Shown here in pieces: positions 18,701-27,188 of a stretch of DNA of 64,000 nt. The notes under the pieces were generated by a model, which was given only the letters and a program-made list of their open reading frames with translations, had not been told where the DNA came from and did not search any database. The number at the start of each line of letters is the position of its first letter. Within the stretch, counting starts at the first letter, position 1. A program made the position numbers and the translations under genes. This DNA comes from Pseudomonas entomophila (lineage in GTDB: Bacteria > Pseudomonadota > Gammaproteobacteria > Pseudomonadales > Pseudomonadaceae): the NCBI RefSeq assembly GCF_029193575.1, contig NZ_JARGCS010000043.1, forward strand, positions 124,001-188,000. Reading direction: 5' to 3'.

Positions 18701-18705
18701 CCCGG

Positions 18706-19122
18706 TCACAACCCCAGCCAGGGCGTGCCGCGCAACAGATAACCCAGCCACAACAGCTGGTGCACCAGGACAATCCCCCAGAACACCAGCTGGTAGGACA
18801 GCTTGCGCGTCTTGTGCCGGAACAGTTGCTGCGCCAGCAACGCCCCCGGCCAACCGCCAAGCAACTCGCTGGCATGCAGCACCTTCTCCGGCGTGCGCTG
18901 TCCGTCATTGCGGGCGCGGCGCTTGTCGTGCCAGTACAGCAGCAGGCTGGCCAGGCTGGCGACAGGGTAAAACGCCAGCGGCACCCAGGACTGCCCACTC
19001 AACCCCATGCCCACTGCCCCCAACGCCGGCACCAGGCACAGGGCGACCAGCATCAGCAGCTTCAGGCGTGGATGGCGCACCCCGCCTTGCACAGGGCGCG
19101 CCTTGGCTTGCAGGCGGCCCAT
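18706..19122 (-). CDS. DUF1294 membrane protein without cold-shock domain
   Basis: A 138-residue protein with three to four hydrophobic helices and the DUF1294 signature: LLYWHDKRRARN, R-T-P-E-K-V-L-H, LLGGWPGALLAQQLFRHK and K-x-S-Y-Q-L-V-F-W. Many Pseudomonas homologues carry an N-terminal cold-shock domain; here only about 20 basic residues precede the first helix, so this is the short form or a 5'-truncated one. The gene sits 1 nt downstream of uppP and may be co-transcribed with it. Confidence 0.88.
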   Translation of the reverse strand: MGRLQAKARPVQGGVRHPRLKLLMLVALCLVPALGAVGMGLSGQSWVPLAFYPVASLASLLLYWHDKRRARNDGQRTPEKVLHASELLGGWPGALLAQQLFRHKTRKLSYQLVFWGIVLVHQLLWLGYLLRGTPWLGL

Positions 19123-19123
19123 G

Positions 19124-19954
19124 TCAACCGTGCGCGGTGGCCCAGTCGACCCAGCCGAACTGCCAGGTCGCCAGGATCAACAGGCCAAAGACGATGCGGT
19201 ACCAGGCAAACACCGCGTAGCTATGGTTGGCGATGAACTTCAACAAGGCGCGCACGGCGATCATGGCGAAGATGAACGACACCACGAAACCGATGGCGAA
19301 GACCGGCAGGTCGCCCGGCTGGAACAGTTCGCGGTACTTGTAGCCCGAATACACCGCCGCACCGACCATGGTCGGCATCGCCAGGAAGAAGGAAAACTCG
19401 GTGGCGGCCTTGCGCGACAATCCGAACAGCAGGCCGCCAATGATGGTAGAGCCGGAACGCGAAGTACCCGGAATCATCGCCAGGCACTGGACGAAACCGA
19501 TCTTCAGGGCGTGGCTCCAGCGCATGTCGTCGACATGGTCAACCTCGATACGGTGCTCACGGCGCTCGGCCCAGAGCATGATCACGCCCCCCACCACCAA
19601 CGCCGCAGCGACGGTGATCGGGTTGAACAGGTACTCGTGGATCAGGTCGGCGAACAGCACCCCCAACACCACCGCCGGCATGAAGGCGACCAGCAGGTTG
19701 GCGGTGAAGCGCCGGGCGGTCGGCTGGGTTGGCAGCCCCACGACGACATCGAAGATCTTGCGGCGAAACTCCCACACCACCGCCAGGATCGCACCCAGCT
19801 GGATGATGATGTTGAACGCCATGGCGCGCTCGCCACCGAAATCGATAAGGTCGGCCACGATGATCTGGTGACCGGTGCTGGAAATCGGCAAGAACTCCGT
19901 CAAGCCTTCAACGATCCCCAGGATGATTGCCTGAAAGGCACTCCAAAAATCCAT
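19124..19954 (-). CDS. uppP: Undecaprenyl-diphosphatase
   Basis: A 276-residue polytopic protein (BacA/UppP) that dephosphorylates undecaprenyl pyrophosphate for recycling of the cell-wall lipid carrier. It opens [29 protein letters not shown], holding the E-G-x-T-E-F-x-P-(V/I)-S-S-x-G-H motif, and has the second motif [10 protein letters not shown]. These supply the catalytic Glu, His and Arg. ATG 19954 is the family start; longer readings add a non-conserved leader. Confidence 0.97.
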   Translation of the reverse strand: MDFWSAFQAIILGIVEGLTEFLPISSTGHQIIVADLIDFGGERAMAFNIIIQLGAILAVVWEFRRKIFDVVVGLPTQPTARRFTANLLVAFMPAVVLGVLFADLIHEYLFNPITVAAALVVGGVIMLWAERREHRIEVDHVDDMRWSHALKIGFVQCLAMIPGTSRSGSTIIGGLLFGLSRKAATEFSFFLAMPTMVGAAVYSGYKYRELFQPGDLPVFAIGFVVSFIFAMIAVRALLKFIANHSYAVFAWYRIVFGLLILATWQFGWVDWATAHG

Positions 19955-20256
19955 CAACTCCCCCAAATGGGACACGGCTCCCGGCAGTGTCCTCGTTCTT
20001 GATCTACAGGTGACGCCAATAACGGCACGCCCTTTTACAGCGACTATCGGGCCCAATGCCAGTGCAAATGCGCCGCGCACCTAAAGGTTTCATCTTGCGC
20101 GGCCGAAATCCTAGCAGAGGCCCTGCGCAAAGGCTTGCGCTGGATGCAACATGGATCGCCGAACCTGGCACTTAGCCGTTGGTAGAGTGGGTTGCAGGCA
20201 TCTGGTCGTGGTTGGATGCCCTCTGAATAACAAGAACAATGCGGAGTGACCCTTTG

Positions 20257-21891
20257 ATGAAGACCCTAAGGTCGATGTCGATCAGCCGGCGCCTGTCGCT
20301 GATCCTGCTGGTGTCGGTGGCCATGCTGCTGGTGTTGGGGCTGCTGATGCTGCGCCAGATCCATGGTGACCTGTACCAGGCCAAGGCGGAGAAGACCCGC
20401 CACGTGGTGGAAACCGCCGTCGGCGTGCTCGCCTACTACCAAGGCCTGGAAGCGGCCGGCACCTTGGGTCGCGAAGCTGCCCAGCAACAGGCACTGCAGG
20501 TCGTGCGCGGCCTGCGCTACGACCAGGATGACTACTTCTGGATCAACGACCTGGGGCCGAAGATGGTCATGCACCCGGTCAACGCCAAGCTCAATGGCCA
20601 GGACCTCTCGGCCATCCGCGACCCGGACGGTTTCGCCGTGTTCAACGAGATGGTCGCTCTGGCGCGCGCCCAGGGCGCCGGTCCGGTCGACTACCGCTGG
20701 CCCAAGCCCGGCGCCGAAGAGCCCGTGGCCAAGACCTCGTACATCCAGTTGTTCAAGCCATGGGGCTGGATCATCGGCTCGGGCGTGTACGTCGACGACG
20801 TGCAGGCCGAGTTCACCCGCCAGGTGCGTGACGCTTCGCTGATTGGCCTGGGCATCGCCCTGCTGATGGCCCTCCTGGTGTGGCTGATCGCCCGCAGCAT
20901 CGCCCGTCCATTGCAAGAAGCGGTTCAGGCCATGGGCAACATCGCCAGTGGCGAAAGCGACCTGACGCGCCGCCTGGACACCCACGGCCGCGACGAAATC
21001 ACCCACCTGGGCGAATATTTCAACCGTTTCAACGGCAAGCTGCAGGGGGTGGTCGGACAATTGCAAGGCACCGCCCACGCCCTCGCCCAATCCGCCGGCC
21101 ACGTCGGCGACAATGCCGGCTCCGCCCAGCAGCACAGCGCCCAGCAATCGTTGCAGATGGATCAGGTGGCCACCGCGGTCAATGAGGTCACCTATGCCGT
21201 GCAGGACGTGGCGAAAAATGCCGAACAGGCCGCCGGCGAAATGCGCAACGCACAGCAGCAGGTGCAACATGGCCAAGAGGCGATTCATGGCAGCCTGCGA
21301 CAGATCGACCAGCTATCGGTGACCATCGAGCAGGCCGAGCAGGTGATCCGTGACCTGGCCGGGCACAGCACCAAGATCGGCGGGGTGCTGGAGGTGATCC
21401 GTTCGATCGCCGAGCAGACCAACCTGCTGGCCCTGAACGCCGCCATCGAGGCGGCCCGTGCCGGTGAACAGGGCCGTGGCTTCGCCGTGGTCGCCGACGA
21501 GGTGCGCCTGTTGGCCCAGCGCACGGCGCAGTCGACCGCCGAGATCCAGACCATGATCGAGCACCTGCAGGGCCAGTCGGAGGCGGCAGTCAAGGCCATC
21601 GGTACCAGCAGCGAGGCTTCGCGCCAGACCGTCGAGCAGGCCCGCGAAGCCGGCACCAGCCTCGATGCCATCCACCAGGCGCTGCATAACCTGGCGGCGC
21701 TGAACACCTCGATTGCCAGCGCCACCCTGCAACAATCGCATGTTGTCGAGGAGATCAACCGCAACGTGCTCGACACGGCGGGGTTGTCGCAGCAGGCCGC
21801 CGAGGCGGCACGCCAGTCGAGCGACGCGGGGCGGGCCCTGGCGCGCTTGAGCGAAGAAGTGGAGCAGTTGCTGCGTCAGTTCAAGGTGTGA
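20257..21891 (+). CDS. Methyl-accepting chemotaxis protein with single Cache sensor domain
   Basis: A 544-residue chemoreceptor. Helix 1 is at residues ~13-33, a periplasmic single Cache (Cache_2) domain at ~35-190 includes [17 protein letters not shown], helix 2 is at ~194-213, followed by HAMP and the signalling domain with the conserved hairpin tip around residues 386-418 ([19 protein letters not shown]). ATG 20257 is preferred to ATG 20239 because GGAG at 20243-20246 has proper spacing. Cache_2 sensors often bind small organic acids; the ligand cannot be read. No C-terminal CheR pentapeptide is seen. Confidence 0.94.
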   Translation: MKTLRSMSISRRLSLILLVSVAMLLVLGLLMLRQIHGDLYQAKAEKTRHVVETAVGVLAYYQGLEAAGTLGREAAQQQALQVVRGLRYDQDDYFWINDLGPKMVMHPVNAKLNGQDLSAIRDPDGFAVFNEMVALARAQGAGPVDYRWPKPGAEEPVAKTSYIQLFKPWGWIIGSGVYVDDVQAEFTRQVRDASLIGLGIALLMALLVWLIARSIARPLQEAVQAMGNIASGESDLTRRLDTHGRDEITHLGEYFNRFNGKLQGVVGQLQGTAHALAQSAGHVGDNAGSAQQHSAQQSLQMDQVATAVNEVTYAVQDVAKNAEQAAGEMRNAQQQVQHGQEAIHGSLRQIDQLSVTIEQAEQVIRDLAGHSTKIGGVLEVIRSIAEQTNLLALNAAIEAARAGEQGRGFAVVADEVRLLAQRTAQSTAEIQTMIEHLQGQSEAAVKAIGTSSEASRQTVEQAREAGTSLDAIHQALHNLAALNTSIASATLQQSHVVEEINRNVLDTAGLSQQAAEAARQSSDAGRALARLSEEVEQLLRQFKV

Positions 21892-21904
21892 ATCCAGGCC
21901 TGCG

Positions 21905-21998
21905 CTCCTATCGCGGGGCAAGCCTGCCCACAGGTGCCCCGCCCGCTCTCAGGGGTTGTGCACTACCTGTGTGAGCGGGCTTGCCACGCGATAGGGGC
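21905..21998. repeat. Inverted pair of REP copies
   Basis: Copies at 21905-21934 (CTCCTATCGCGGGGCAAGCCTGCC) and 21969-21998 (GTGAGCGGGCTTGCCACGCGATAGG) in opposite orientation after the chemoreceptor gene. They probably mark its transcript end. Confidence 0.85.
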
Positions 21999-22066
21999 CC
22001 GCGCCATTCACCTTCCCTTCCCCGCACGCTACAATCGCGCCCTTTCCCTTCCCCCAAGGATCGCCG

Positions 22067-22633
22067 ATGTCCGGCCTCGAACTCTTCGCCGCCGCCCTCG
22101 GCGTCATCGCCGTGTGGCTCACGGTCAGGCAGAACCCCTGGTGCTGGCCGATCGGTCTGGTGATGGTGGTGCTCTATAGCTGGATCTTCTACGAAGTGAA
22201 GCTGTACTCGGACATGCTCCTGCAACTGGTCTACGCGGTGCTCCAACTGTACGGCTGGTGGCAGTGGACCCGCCCCGACCGGGTCGAGGACGCGCGCCAG
22301 GTATCGAACCTTGCCACCACGCCAATGCTCGCGGGGCTGGGTGTCGGCCTGATCACCAGCCTGGCCCTCGGCGCGGCCATGGCGCACTGGACCGATGCCG
22401 CCCAGCCCTGGTTGGACGCGGCGCTGACCGGCTTCAGCCTGGTCGCCCAGGTATGGATGGCCCAGAAACGTCTGCAATGCTGGGCGCTGTGGGTGGTGGT
22501 GGATGTGATCTTCGTCGGCTTGTTCCTGTACAAAGGCCTGTACCTGACCGCCGCGCTGTATGCCCTGTTCACCTTGATCGCCGTGCGCGGCTGGCTGGAG
22601 TGGCGGCGCGACCCGGCGCTGGCCAGCACATGA
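22067..22633 (+). CDS. pnuC: PnuC-type nicotinamide riboside transporter
   Basis: A 188-residue membrane protein with seven hydrophobic helices. PnuC hallmarks include an early V-R-Q-N-P-W-C-W-P-I-G, the Y-x-x-D-M-L-L-Q-L-V-Y segment, the Y-G-W-W-Q-W tryptophan cluster, and W-V-V-V-D-V near the end. PnuC moves nicotinamide riboside inward by facilitated diffusion; trapping needs phosphorylation. The stop overlaps the ATG of the downstream kinase gene (ATGA), a coupling that fits such trapping. Confidence 0.93.
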   Translation: MSGLELFAAALGVIAVWLTVRQNPWCWPIGLVMVVLYSWIFYEVKLYSDMLLQLVYAVLQLYGWWQWTRPDRVEDARQVSNLATTPMLAGLGVGLITSLALGAAMAHWTDAAQPWLDAALTGFSLVAQVWMAQKRLQCWALWVVVDVIFVGLFLYKGLYLTAALYALFTLIAVRGWLEWRRDPALAST

Positions 22634-23160
22634 AGGTCTTGGTGTTGTGCGGCCCTGAGTCCAGCGGCAAGAGCTGGCTCAGTGGCGAGATCCAGGCACG
22701 CTTCGGCGGCGTGACGGTGGGTGAATACGTGCGCCACTTCATCGAAAGCGAACAACGCGACACCTGCTATGCCGATATTCCAGCGATCGCCCGAGGCCAA
22801 TTGGCCTGGGAAGACCATGCGCGCGCGCAGGCCCCGTCGGTGCTGATCCTCGACACCCACCTGCTCAGCAATATCCTCTGGAGCCGCGTGCTGTTCGGCG
22901 ATTGTCCCGGGTGGCTGGAAGACGCGCTGCTGGCGCGGCACTACGACCTGCACCTGCTGCTCAGTCCACAAGGGGTGGACTGGGTCGGCGACGGCCAACG
23001 TTGCCAACCGCGGATCGAAGAGCGCCAGACGTTCTTCGATGACAGCCAGGCGTGGCTGCGGCGCAATGGGCAAAGGGTGCAGGTGATCGATGGGGATTGG
23101 GCGCAACGGCGCGATCAGGCGCTGACGGCGGTGGCTGAGCTGGTTGGGGTAGGTTTGTGA
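22630..23160 (+). CDS. NadR-type ATPase, probable nicotinamide riboside kinase
   Basis: A 176-residue P-loop protein equivalent to the C-terminal kinase domain of NadR: Walker A GPESSGKS (residues 8-15), GEYVRHFIE, D-T-H-L-L-S in the Walker B/lid position, and a C-terminal R-x-x-Q-T-F-F-D-D segment. It should phosphorylate nicotinamide riboside to NMN and so trap substrate imported by PnuC. The translational coupling to pnuC strongly supports this. The adenylyltransferase part of NadR is absent. Confidence 0.88.
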   Translation: MKVLVLCGPESSGKSWLSGEIQARFGGVTVGEYVRHFIESEQRDTCYADIPAIARGQLAWEDHARAQAPSVLILDTHLLSNILWSRVLFGDCPGWLEDALLARHYDLHLLLSPQGVDWVGDGQRCQPRIEERQTFFDDSQAWLRRNGQRVQVIDGDWAQRRDQALTAVAELVGVGL

Positions 23161-23247
23161 GAGCCTGATCGCGGGGCCCCACTCGTTTCGGAATCAGCGC
23201 GGTACCCTGTGGGGGCCTGAACCGAGATGGGACCGCACCTGGCGCCC

Positions 23248-23265
23248 TGTTAACCCCTTGATACA
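23248..23265. promoter_or_regulatory. Distal dyad copy 3 upstream of fapA (degenerate)
   Basis: TGTTAACCCCTTGATACA keeps both TGT and TGATACA ends of the 18-bp dyad seen at 23402, with the left half degenerate. It is in the same 18-bp frame and lies about 250 bp from the predicted fap transcription start. Confidence 0.45.
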
Positions 23266-23320
23266 CCCCCGCCCCGGCAAACCCCCATTGCTGGGGGCTC
23301 TCACTCACTCTCGGGGGAAC

Positions 23321-23338
23321 TGTCTCAGCGCTGATACA
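23321..23338. promoter_or_regulatory. Dyad copy 2 upstream of fapA
   Basis: TGTCTCAGCGCTGATACA differs from the perfect dyad at 23402 by one base. It lies 81 bp upstream of it, about 180 bp from the predicted fap start. Likely binding site of the same regulator. Confidence 0.65.
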
Positions 23339-23401
23339 CTCCCTTTCGCGCGCCGCCGAAGCCCCGTACTTCGCCCCTTGCCGGTTGATAGCCAGCCGCT
23401 T

Positions 23402-23419
23402 TGTATCAGCGCTGATACA
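23402..23419. promoter_or_regulatory. Perfect 18-bp palindrome upstream of fapA
   Basis: TGTATCAGCGCTGATACA is a perfect 18-bp palindrome centred about 98 bp before the transcription start predicted from the sigma-54 promoter. With its copies at 23321 and 23248 it looks like an upstream activating sequence array for a dimeric enhancer-binding protein. I do not recognise the consensus as that of FleQ, AmrZ, LexA or TyrR/PhhR. Confidence 0.72.
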
Positions 23420-23482
23420 ACAGAAAACCGGCAATCCCCCACGCCGAACGCAACCCACTGATAAACCGGACAAAACCAAAAG

Positions 23483-23498
23483 CGGCACGGCTTTCGCT
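23483..23498 (+). promoter_or_regulatory. Sigma-54 promoter of the fap operon
   Basis: CGGCACGGCTTTCGCT has GG at 23484-23485 and GC at 23496-23497 with exactly 10 bases between, a GGCACG block identical to the -24 consensus and TCGCT in the -12 position. It lies 51 nt before the fapA start codon. The three dyads upstream give it the usual sigma-54 promoter architecture. Confidence 0.75.
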
Positions 23499-23548
23499 CT
23501 CTTCCTCGCAACGCTCAAGGGCCAGCGCACAGAGAAGGGAGCATCGCC

Positions 23549-23998
23549 GTGGCACATACCTACAACACCCTGCCTGCATTGCTCGTCCTCGGTTGCCTCA
23601 CCGCCGCAACCCTCCCAGTCCCGGTCTTCGCCGGTGGCAACGGTGTCGTGGTCCTGACCCGCGATGTCCAGGCCCGCCAGGCTGATCGCCGCACCGGCAC
23701 TCCCGATCCCTACCCTACCACCGTGAATACCAACGAGTCGGCGCGTATCCAGGCCCAGACCAACGAACTCACAGACGGCGACTTCGCCAGCGTCGCCAGC
23801 GGCTCCACCGTCAACCGCATTTTCCAGCCCGATGCCTCAGGCACCCTTCGCGGCATGGGCACCGCCCAGTCGCAACTGCCCGGCATGGCCGGCGGCTCGA
23901 GTGCCGGCGCCGCCAGTGGCAACAGCATCTCGAACACGGTCAACCAGAACGTCCAGCGCGGCATGGCGCCGTTGCAGATCCTGACCCGGGGCCAATGA
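23549..23998 (+). CDS. fapA: FapA, amyloid system periplasmic accessory protein
   Basis: A 149-residue secreted protein starting with GTG 23549 behind AAGGGAG, with a signal peptide ending P-V-F-A. The mature part has NGVVVLTRDVQARQ and a C-terminal S-N-S-I-S-N-T-V-N-Q-N-V-Q-R-G-M-A-P-L segment. FapA is a periplasmic protein that influences the order and composition of Fap fibril assembly. First gene of the six-gene fap operon; its stop is one base before the fapB start codon. Confidence 0.92.
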   Translation: MAHTYNTLPALLVLGCLTAATLPVPVFAGGNGVVVLTRDVQARQADRRTGTPDPYPTTVNTNESARIQAQTNELTDGDFASVASGSTVNRIFQPDASGTLRGMGTAQSQLPGMAGGSSAGAASGNSISNTVNQNVQRGMAPLQILTRGQ

Positions 23999-23999
23999 C

Positions 24000-24581
24000 A
24001 TGCGCACCTTCAACCATTCCCTGCTGTGCCTCGCCCTGTTCGGTAGTGCCAGTGCCTTCGCCGCCTCGCCCGTGGTCGACAACGCCAACATCGACGCCAG
24101 CGGCCGCGCCTACCAGGGCAACCTGAACATCAACCAAGCGTCTGGCGACGCGCTGCAACAGGCCAACGTCAAGGCCATCGCCATCGGCACCGAGGGCCAA
24201 GCCAGCACGCAGATCCGCCAGCGCAGTGACTTCCGTGCAAGCCCTGGCCTCGATGCCAGCGCCAGCATCAACGGCAACGCCTTCAGCAACGGCAACGGCA
24301 TGCTCGGCATCAACCAATCGGCCGGCGCCGCGACACAGCAAGCCAACGCGGTGCGCATCAGCATCAGCGCATTCCCGCAAAGCATCGACGACAGCATTCT
24401 CAGCCAGCAGAACGTCTCGCTGGCCAATGGCTCCGACGCAACTGATCACGCACCCGGCAGTCGCCAGGTCACTACCAGTGACCAGGCCTTCACCGGCAGC
24501 CGCGGGGTGATCCAGTTGAATCAGAGCGCCGGGGTGGGTAACCGAATGGCCAACACCCTGAGCGTACGGGTTGCGGATTGA
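24000..24581 (+). CDS. fapB: FapB, minor amyloid subunit / nucleator
   Basis: A 193-residue secreted protein: signal peptide ending A-F-A-A, then imperfect repeats carrying G-N-L-N-I-N-Q-A-S-G / G-M-L-G-I-N-Q-S-A-G / G-V-I-Q-L-N-Q-S-A-G (about residues 38, 101 and 167), the glycine/asparagine/glutamine pattern of Fap amyloid repeats. FapB seeds FapC polymerisation at the cell surface. It is tightly linked to fapA. Confidence 0.93.
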   Translation: MRTFNHSLLCLALFGSASAFAASPVVDNANIDASGRAYQGNLNINQASGDALQQANVKAIAIGTEGQASTQIRQRSDFRASPGLDASASINGNAFSNGNGMLGINQSAGAATQQANAVRISISAFPQSIDDSILSQQNVSLANGSDATDHAPGSRQVTTSDQAFTGSRGVIQLNQSAGVGNRMANTLSVRVAD

Positions 24582-24637
24582 CCCGAGTGACACGGCAACA
24601 CACAACACTTAACAACGAAAATAAGCGGAGAAACACC

Positions 24638-25618
24638 ATGAAACCTAAAATGGCACTCAAGCCTCTGGTATTCGCCCTCGCTGCGGTCATGGCAGTTGCT
24701 GCACAAGCTGGCGGACGCGACAACGATCGCGGCCATGGCGGCCATAACAATGGCCACCACAACAACAACCAAAACCTGCTGCTGCAGCTGCTGATCACCG
24801 CCGGTTCCGCCGCCACTGTGATGGACAACCAGATGAACTCCGGCAACCGCGTGACCAACCAGGGCACCCGCAACGACGCCCGGATGGACAACTCGGCCAA
24901 CGGCTCCCAAGGCAACCTGGGCGCCAACGTTGCAGCAGGCGACGGCAACCAACAAGACAACGTCGCCGCCATCGCCACTGCCGATGAGAACTTCATCTTC
25001 GGCAGCGCGGTCGCCATGGCCCAGGCTAACCAGGTCAACAGCGGCAACCACGTCAAGAACTACTCCACCTCCAACACCGCCAACCTCAGTGGTTCGGCCA
25101 ACGGCAGCTCCGGCAACATCGGCATCAACGTGACCGCCGGCGACTTCAACCAACAGAAAAACAACCTGGCGATCGCCGTCTCCGGTGGCCGCGTAGCCGC
25201 CGCCACTGGCGCCGCCAACCAGACTGTGACTGGCCTGTCGGTCAGCAACAAGGCCGACCGTACCTACAGCAAGGACACCCTGTACTCGACCTTCGCGGCC
25301 TACGGTCACTACGAGGGCAATGGCTGGGGCTACGTGGAAGACGAAAGCAGCCGCGGTGGCCACGACAACCGTGGTGGCGGCCGTGTCGACAAGGACCCTC
25401 TGAAGTTCCACGAAGAGGGCACCTTCGGCCTGGCAGGCGTCGCTTCCTACCAAGTACTGACCCCCACCGGCTGGCGCACCCCTGTAACCAACACCGCCAA
25501 CCTGACCAACTCGCTCAATGGCGTGTCGGGCAACGTCGGTGCCAACGTCTCGGCCGGCAACGGCAACCAGCAGACCAACTCGCTGTCCATCGCCGCAGGT
25601 TGCAAAGCCTGCATGTAA
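24638..25618 (+). CDS. fapC: FapC, major functional amyloid fibril subunit
   Basis: A 326-residue secreted amyloid protein. The signal peptide ends A-A-Q-A (residue 24), followed by a His/Asn/Gly-rich head (25-46), then three amyloid repeats (about 82-112, 146-182 and 287-320), each with N-x-x-G-x-x-G-N-x-G-x-N-V-x-A-G-x-x-N-Q-Q. They are separated by a short first linker (~33 residues) and a longer second linker (~104 residues) with aromatics. It ends with the conserved C-x-x-C (Cys322, Cys325). ATG 24638 is chosen for the GGAGA ribosome site and the signal peptide. Confidence 0.95.
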   Translation: MKPKMALKPLVFALAAVMAVAAQAGGRDNDRGHGGHNNGHHNNNQNLLLQLLITAGSAATVMDNQMNSGNRVTNQGTRNDARMDNSANGSQGNLGANVAAGDGNQQDNVAAIATADENFIFGSAVAMAQANQVNSGNHVKNYSTSNTANLSGSANGSSGNIGINVTAGDFNQQKNNLAIAVSGGRVAAATGAANQTVTGLSVSNKADRTYSKDTLYSTFAAYGHYEGNGWGYVEDESSRGGHDNRGGGRVDKDPLKFHEEGTFGLAGVASYQVLTPTGWRTPVTNTANLTNSLNGVSGNVGANVSAGNGNQQTNSLSIAAGCKACM

Positions 25619-25630
25619 CAGCAGTCGATC

Positions 25631-25651
25631 GGGGCCCTTCGGGGCCCCTTT
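25631..25651 (+). terminator. UUCG-tetraloop hairpin between fapC and fapD (partial terminator)
   Basis: GGGGCCC-TTCG-GGGCCCC (25631-25648) followed by TTT gives a very stable 7-bp all-GC stem with a UUCG tetraloop, 13 nt after the fapC stop. It would terminate part of the transcripts and protect the upstream RNA 3' end, giving more fapABC than fapDEF message. Confidence 0.85.
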
Positions 25652-25678
25652 CCCTGTCTCTACCAGGTGGAGAAGGTC

Positions 25679-26359
25679 ATGCGCATTGTCCTGCTTGCCG
25701 CACTCATGTTCCTCGCCGGCGTCATCGAAGCCGCGCAGATGCCGATCGCGGCAATGCCCGGTGGCACACTCGTGTACAAACCCGTGCAGAGCATCCGTGA
25801 ACGGCGCTTCGCCGACCTGGTGCAACAGAAAACCGACTTCAGTTGCGGCGCCGCCGCCCTGGCGACCGTCCTCAAGCAGGCCTACTGGCTTGACGTGGAC
25901 GAGCACCAGGTCATCGAGGGCATGCTCGCCCATTCGGACCAGGACACCGTCAAGGTCCAGGGCTTCTCCATGCTCGACATGAAGCGCTACGTGGAAAGCA
26001 TCGGCATGCGCGCCCGGGGCTATCGGGTCGAACCCGACACCCTGGAAAAGGTGAGCATCCCGGTCGTGGTCCTGATGGACATCCGTGGTTACAAGCACTT
26101 TGTCGTGCTGCAGCGCATCGACAAGGGTTGGGTCTACATCGGCGACCCGGTGTTGGGCCACAAACGCTACAAGTTCGACGACTTCCTCAACGGCTGGAAC
26201 GGCATCATCTTCGCCGTCATCGGCCCCGGCTACGACAAGGCCAATGCCCTGCTCGACCCGCCGGCACCACTGACCGCGAAGAACCGTATCGACGGTTTCT
26301 ACCCGGTCGAGGACGCGCAGTTGATGGAGTTCGGTTTCATCCAGAGCGATTTCTTCTGA
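25679..26359 (+). CDS. fapD: FapD, C39-family cysteine protease of the Fap system
   Basis: A 226-residue periplasmic protein with a signal peptide and a C39 peptidase-like domain. The catalytic triad is readable: Cys in DFSCGAAALATVL (about residue 58), His in YKHFVVLQRID and Asp in YIGDPVLG. FapD is needed for fibril export and is thought to process Fap components. ATG 25679 follows GGAGAAGG; a GTG 12 nt upstream is less likely. Confidence 0.94.
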   Translation: MRIVLLAALMFLAGVIEAAQMPIAAMPGGTLVYKPVQSIRERRFADLVQQKTDFSCGAAALATVLKQAYWLDVDEHQVIEGMLAHSDQDTVKVQGFSMLDMKRYVESIGMRARGYRVEPDTLEKVSIPVVVLMDIRGYKHFVVLQRIDKGWVYIGDPVLGHKRYKFDDFLNGWNGIIFAVIGPGYDKANALLDPPAPLTAKNRIDGFYPVEDAQLMEFGFIQSDFF

Positions 26360-26394
26360 TCACTACAAGGGGCAGGACGCTCCGGGGAGCAGCG

Positions 26395-27141
26395 ATGAAG
26401 ACTACCACCTGGCTGGTTGCCGCCTGTCTGGCTGCCAGCCTTCCCGTCCAGGCGCAGGTGTTCAAGCCCATCGAGATCAAGGACCAGGAACTGGCCCAGT
26501 TGCGCGGACGCTATGTGATGCCCGGGCGAATCATCAGTTTCGGTGTAGTAATGAGCAGCACCTGGCAAAACGCCGCCGGTGACCGTATCGGCGCCACCAC
26601 GACGCTGCAGGTGCAGCAGAATACCTACCAGCCGCAGTTCTATGTATCAATGACCGGCCAGAACGGTAATGGCGACGCGCCCGGTCGTGGCAATGGACTG
26701 GTCAATGGCGGTGCAGGGTTGGTCAACACCACTCAGGGCGTGACCCAATCAGTTCGCGCGGCAGGTGACAACAACAGCGCCTACAACGACGTGTCGATCA
26801 ACGTCCGCGAGGCCAATCAGGTGGGCGACGCAGGTCAGCCATTGGGCCAGATCCTCACTGCCGGCACCACCCTGACCAGCACCAACGGCGCCGGTACCGT
26901 CAGGGTGTCGAACACTGGCAGTGGCATCCAGATGGCCATCCAGGCCAGCAACAACCAGGGCGAGAGCCTGCAACGACTGGCCAATGGCGGCATGCTCCAA
27001 GCCACCACCCTGCTCGGCGGCAGCAACGCCGTCAGCAACGTGACTCAGCTCAATGTCGTGCTGCGCGACAACCTGCCCTCCGCGGGCGCCCTGAACTGCA
27101 ACCTTGACCAGCTCAAGGGCCTACGTGTTTCAGGATATTGA
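26395..27141 (+). CDS. fapE: FapE, secreted Fap-associated protein
   Basis: A 248-residue protein with a signal peptide ending V-Q-A-Q, then KPIEIKDQELAQLRGRYVMPGRII, the FapE opening motif, and a Gln/Asn-rich beta-forming body. It has a single cysteine near the C-terminus (NCNLDQLKG). FapE is exported and found as a minor part of purified fibrils. It follows fapD by 35 nt. Confidence 0.93.
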   Translation: MKTTTWLVAACLAASLPVQAQVFKPIEIKDQELAQLRGRYVMPGRIISFGVVMSSTWQNAAGDRIGATTTLQVQQNTYQPQFYVSMTGQNGNGDAPGRGNGLVNGGAGLVNTTQGVTQSVRAAGDNNSAYNDVSINVREANQVGDAGQPLGQILTAGTTLTSTNGAGTVRVSNTGSGIQMAIQASNNQGESLQRLANGGMLQATTLLGGSNAVSNVTQLNVVLRDNLPSAGALNCNLDQLKGLRVSGY

Positions 27142-27188
27142 TCTACGCTTCGTCTCAATTCATCGTAGTTGGAAGGGACGGCTAACTT

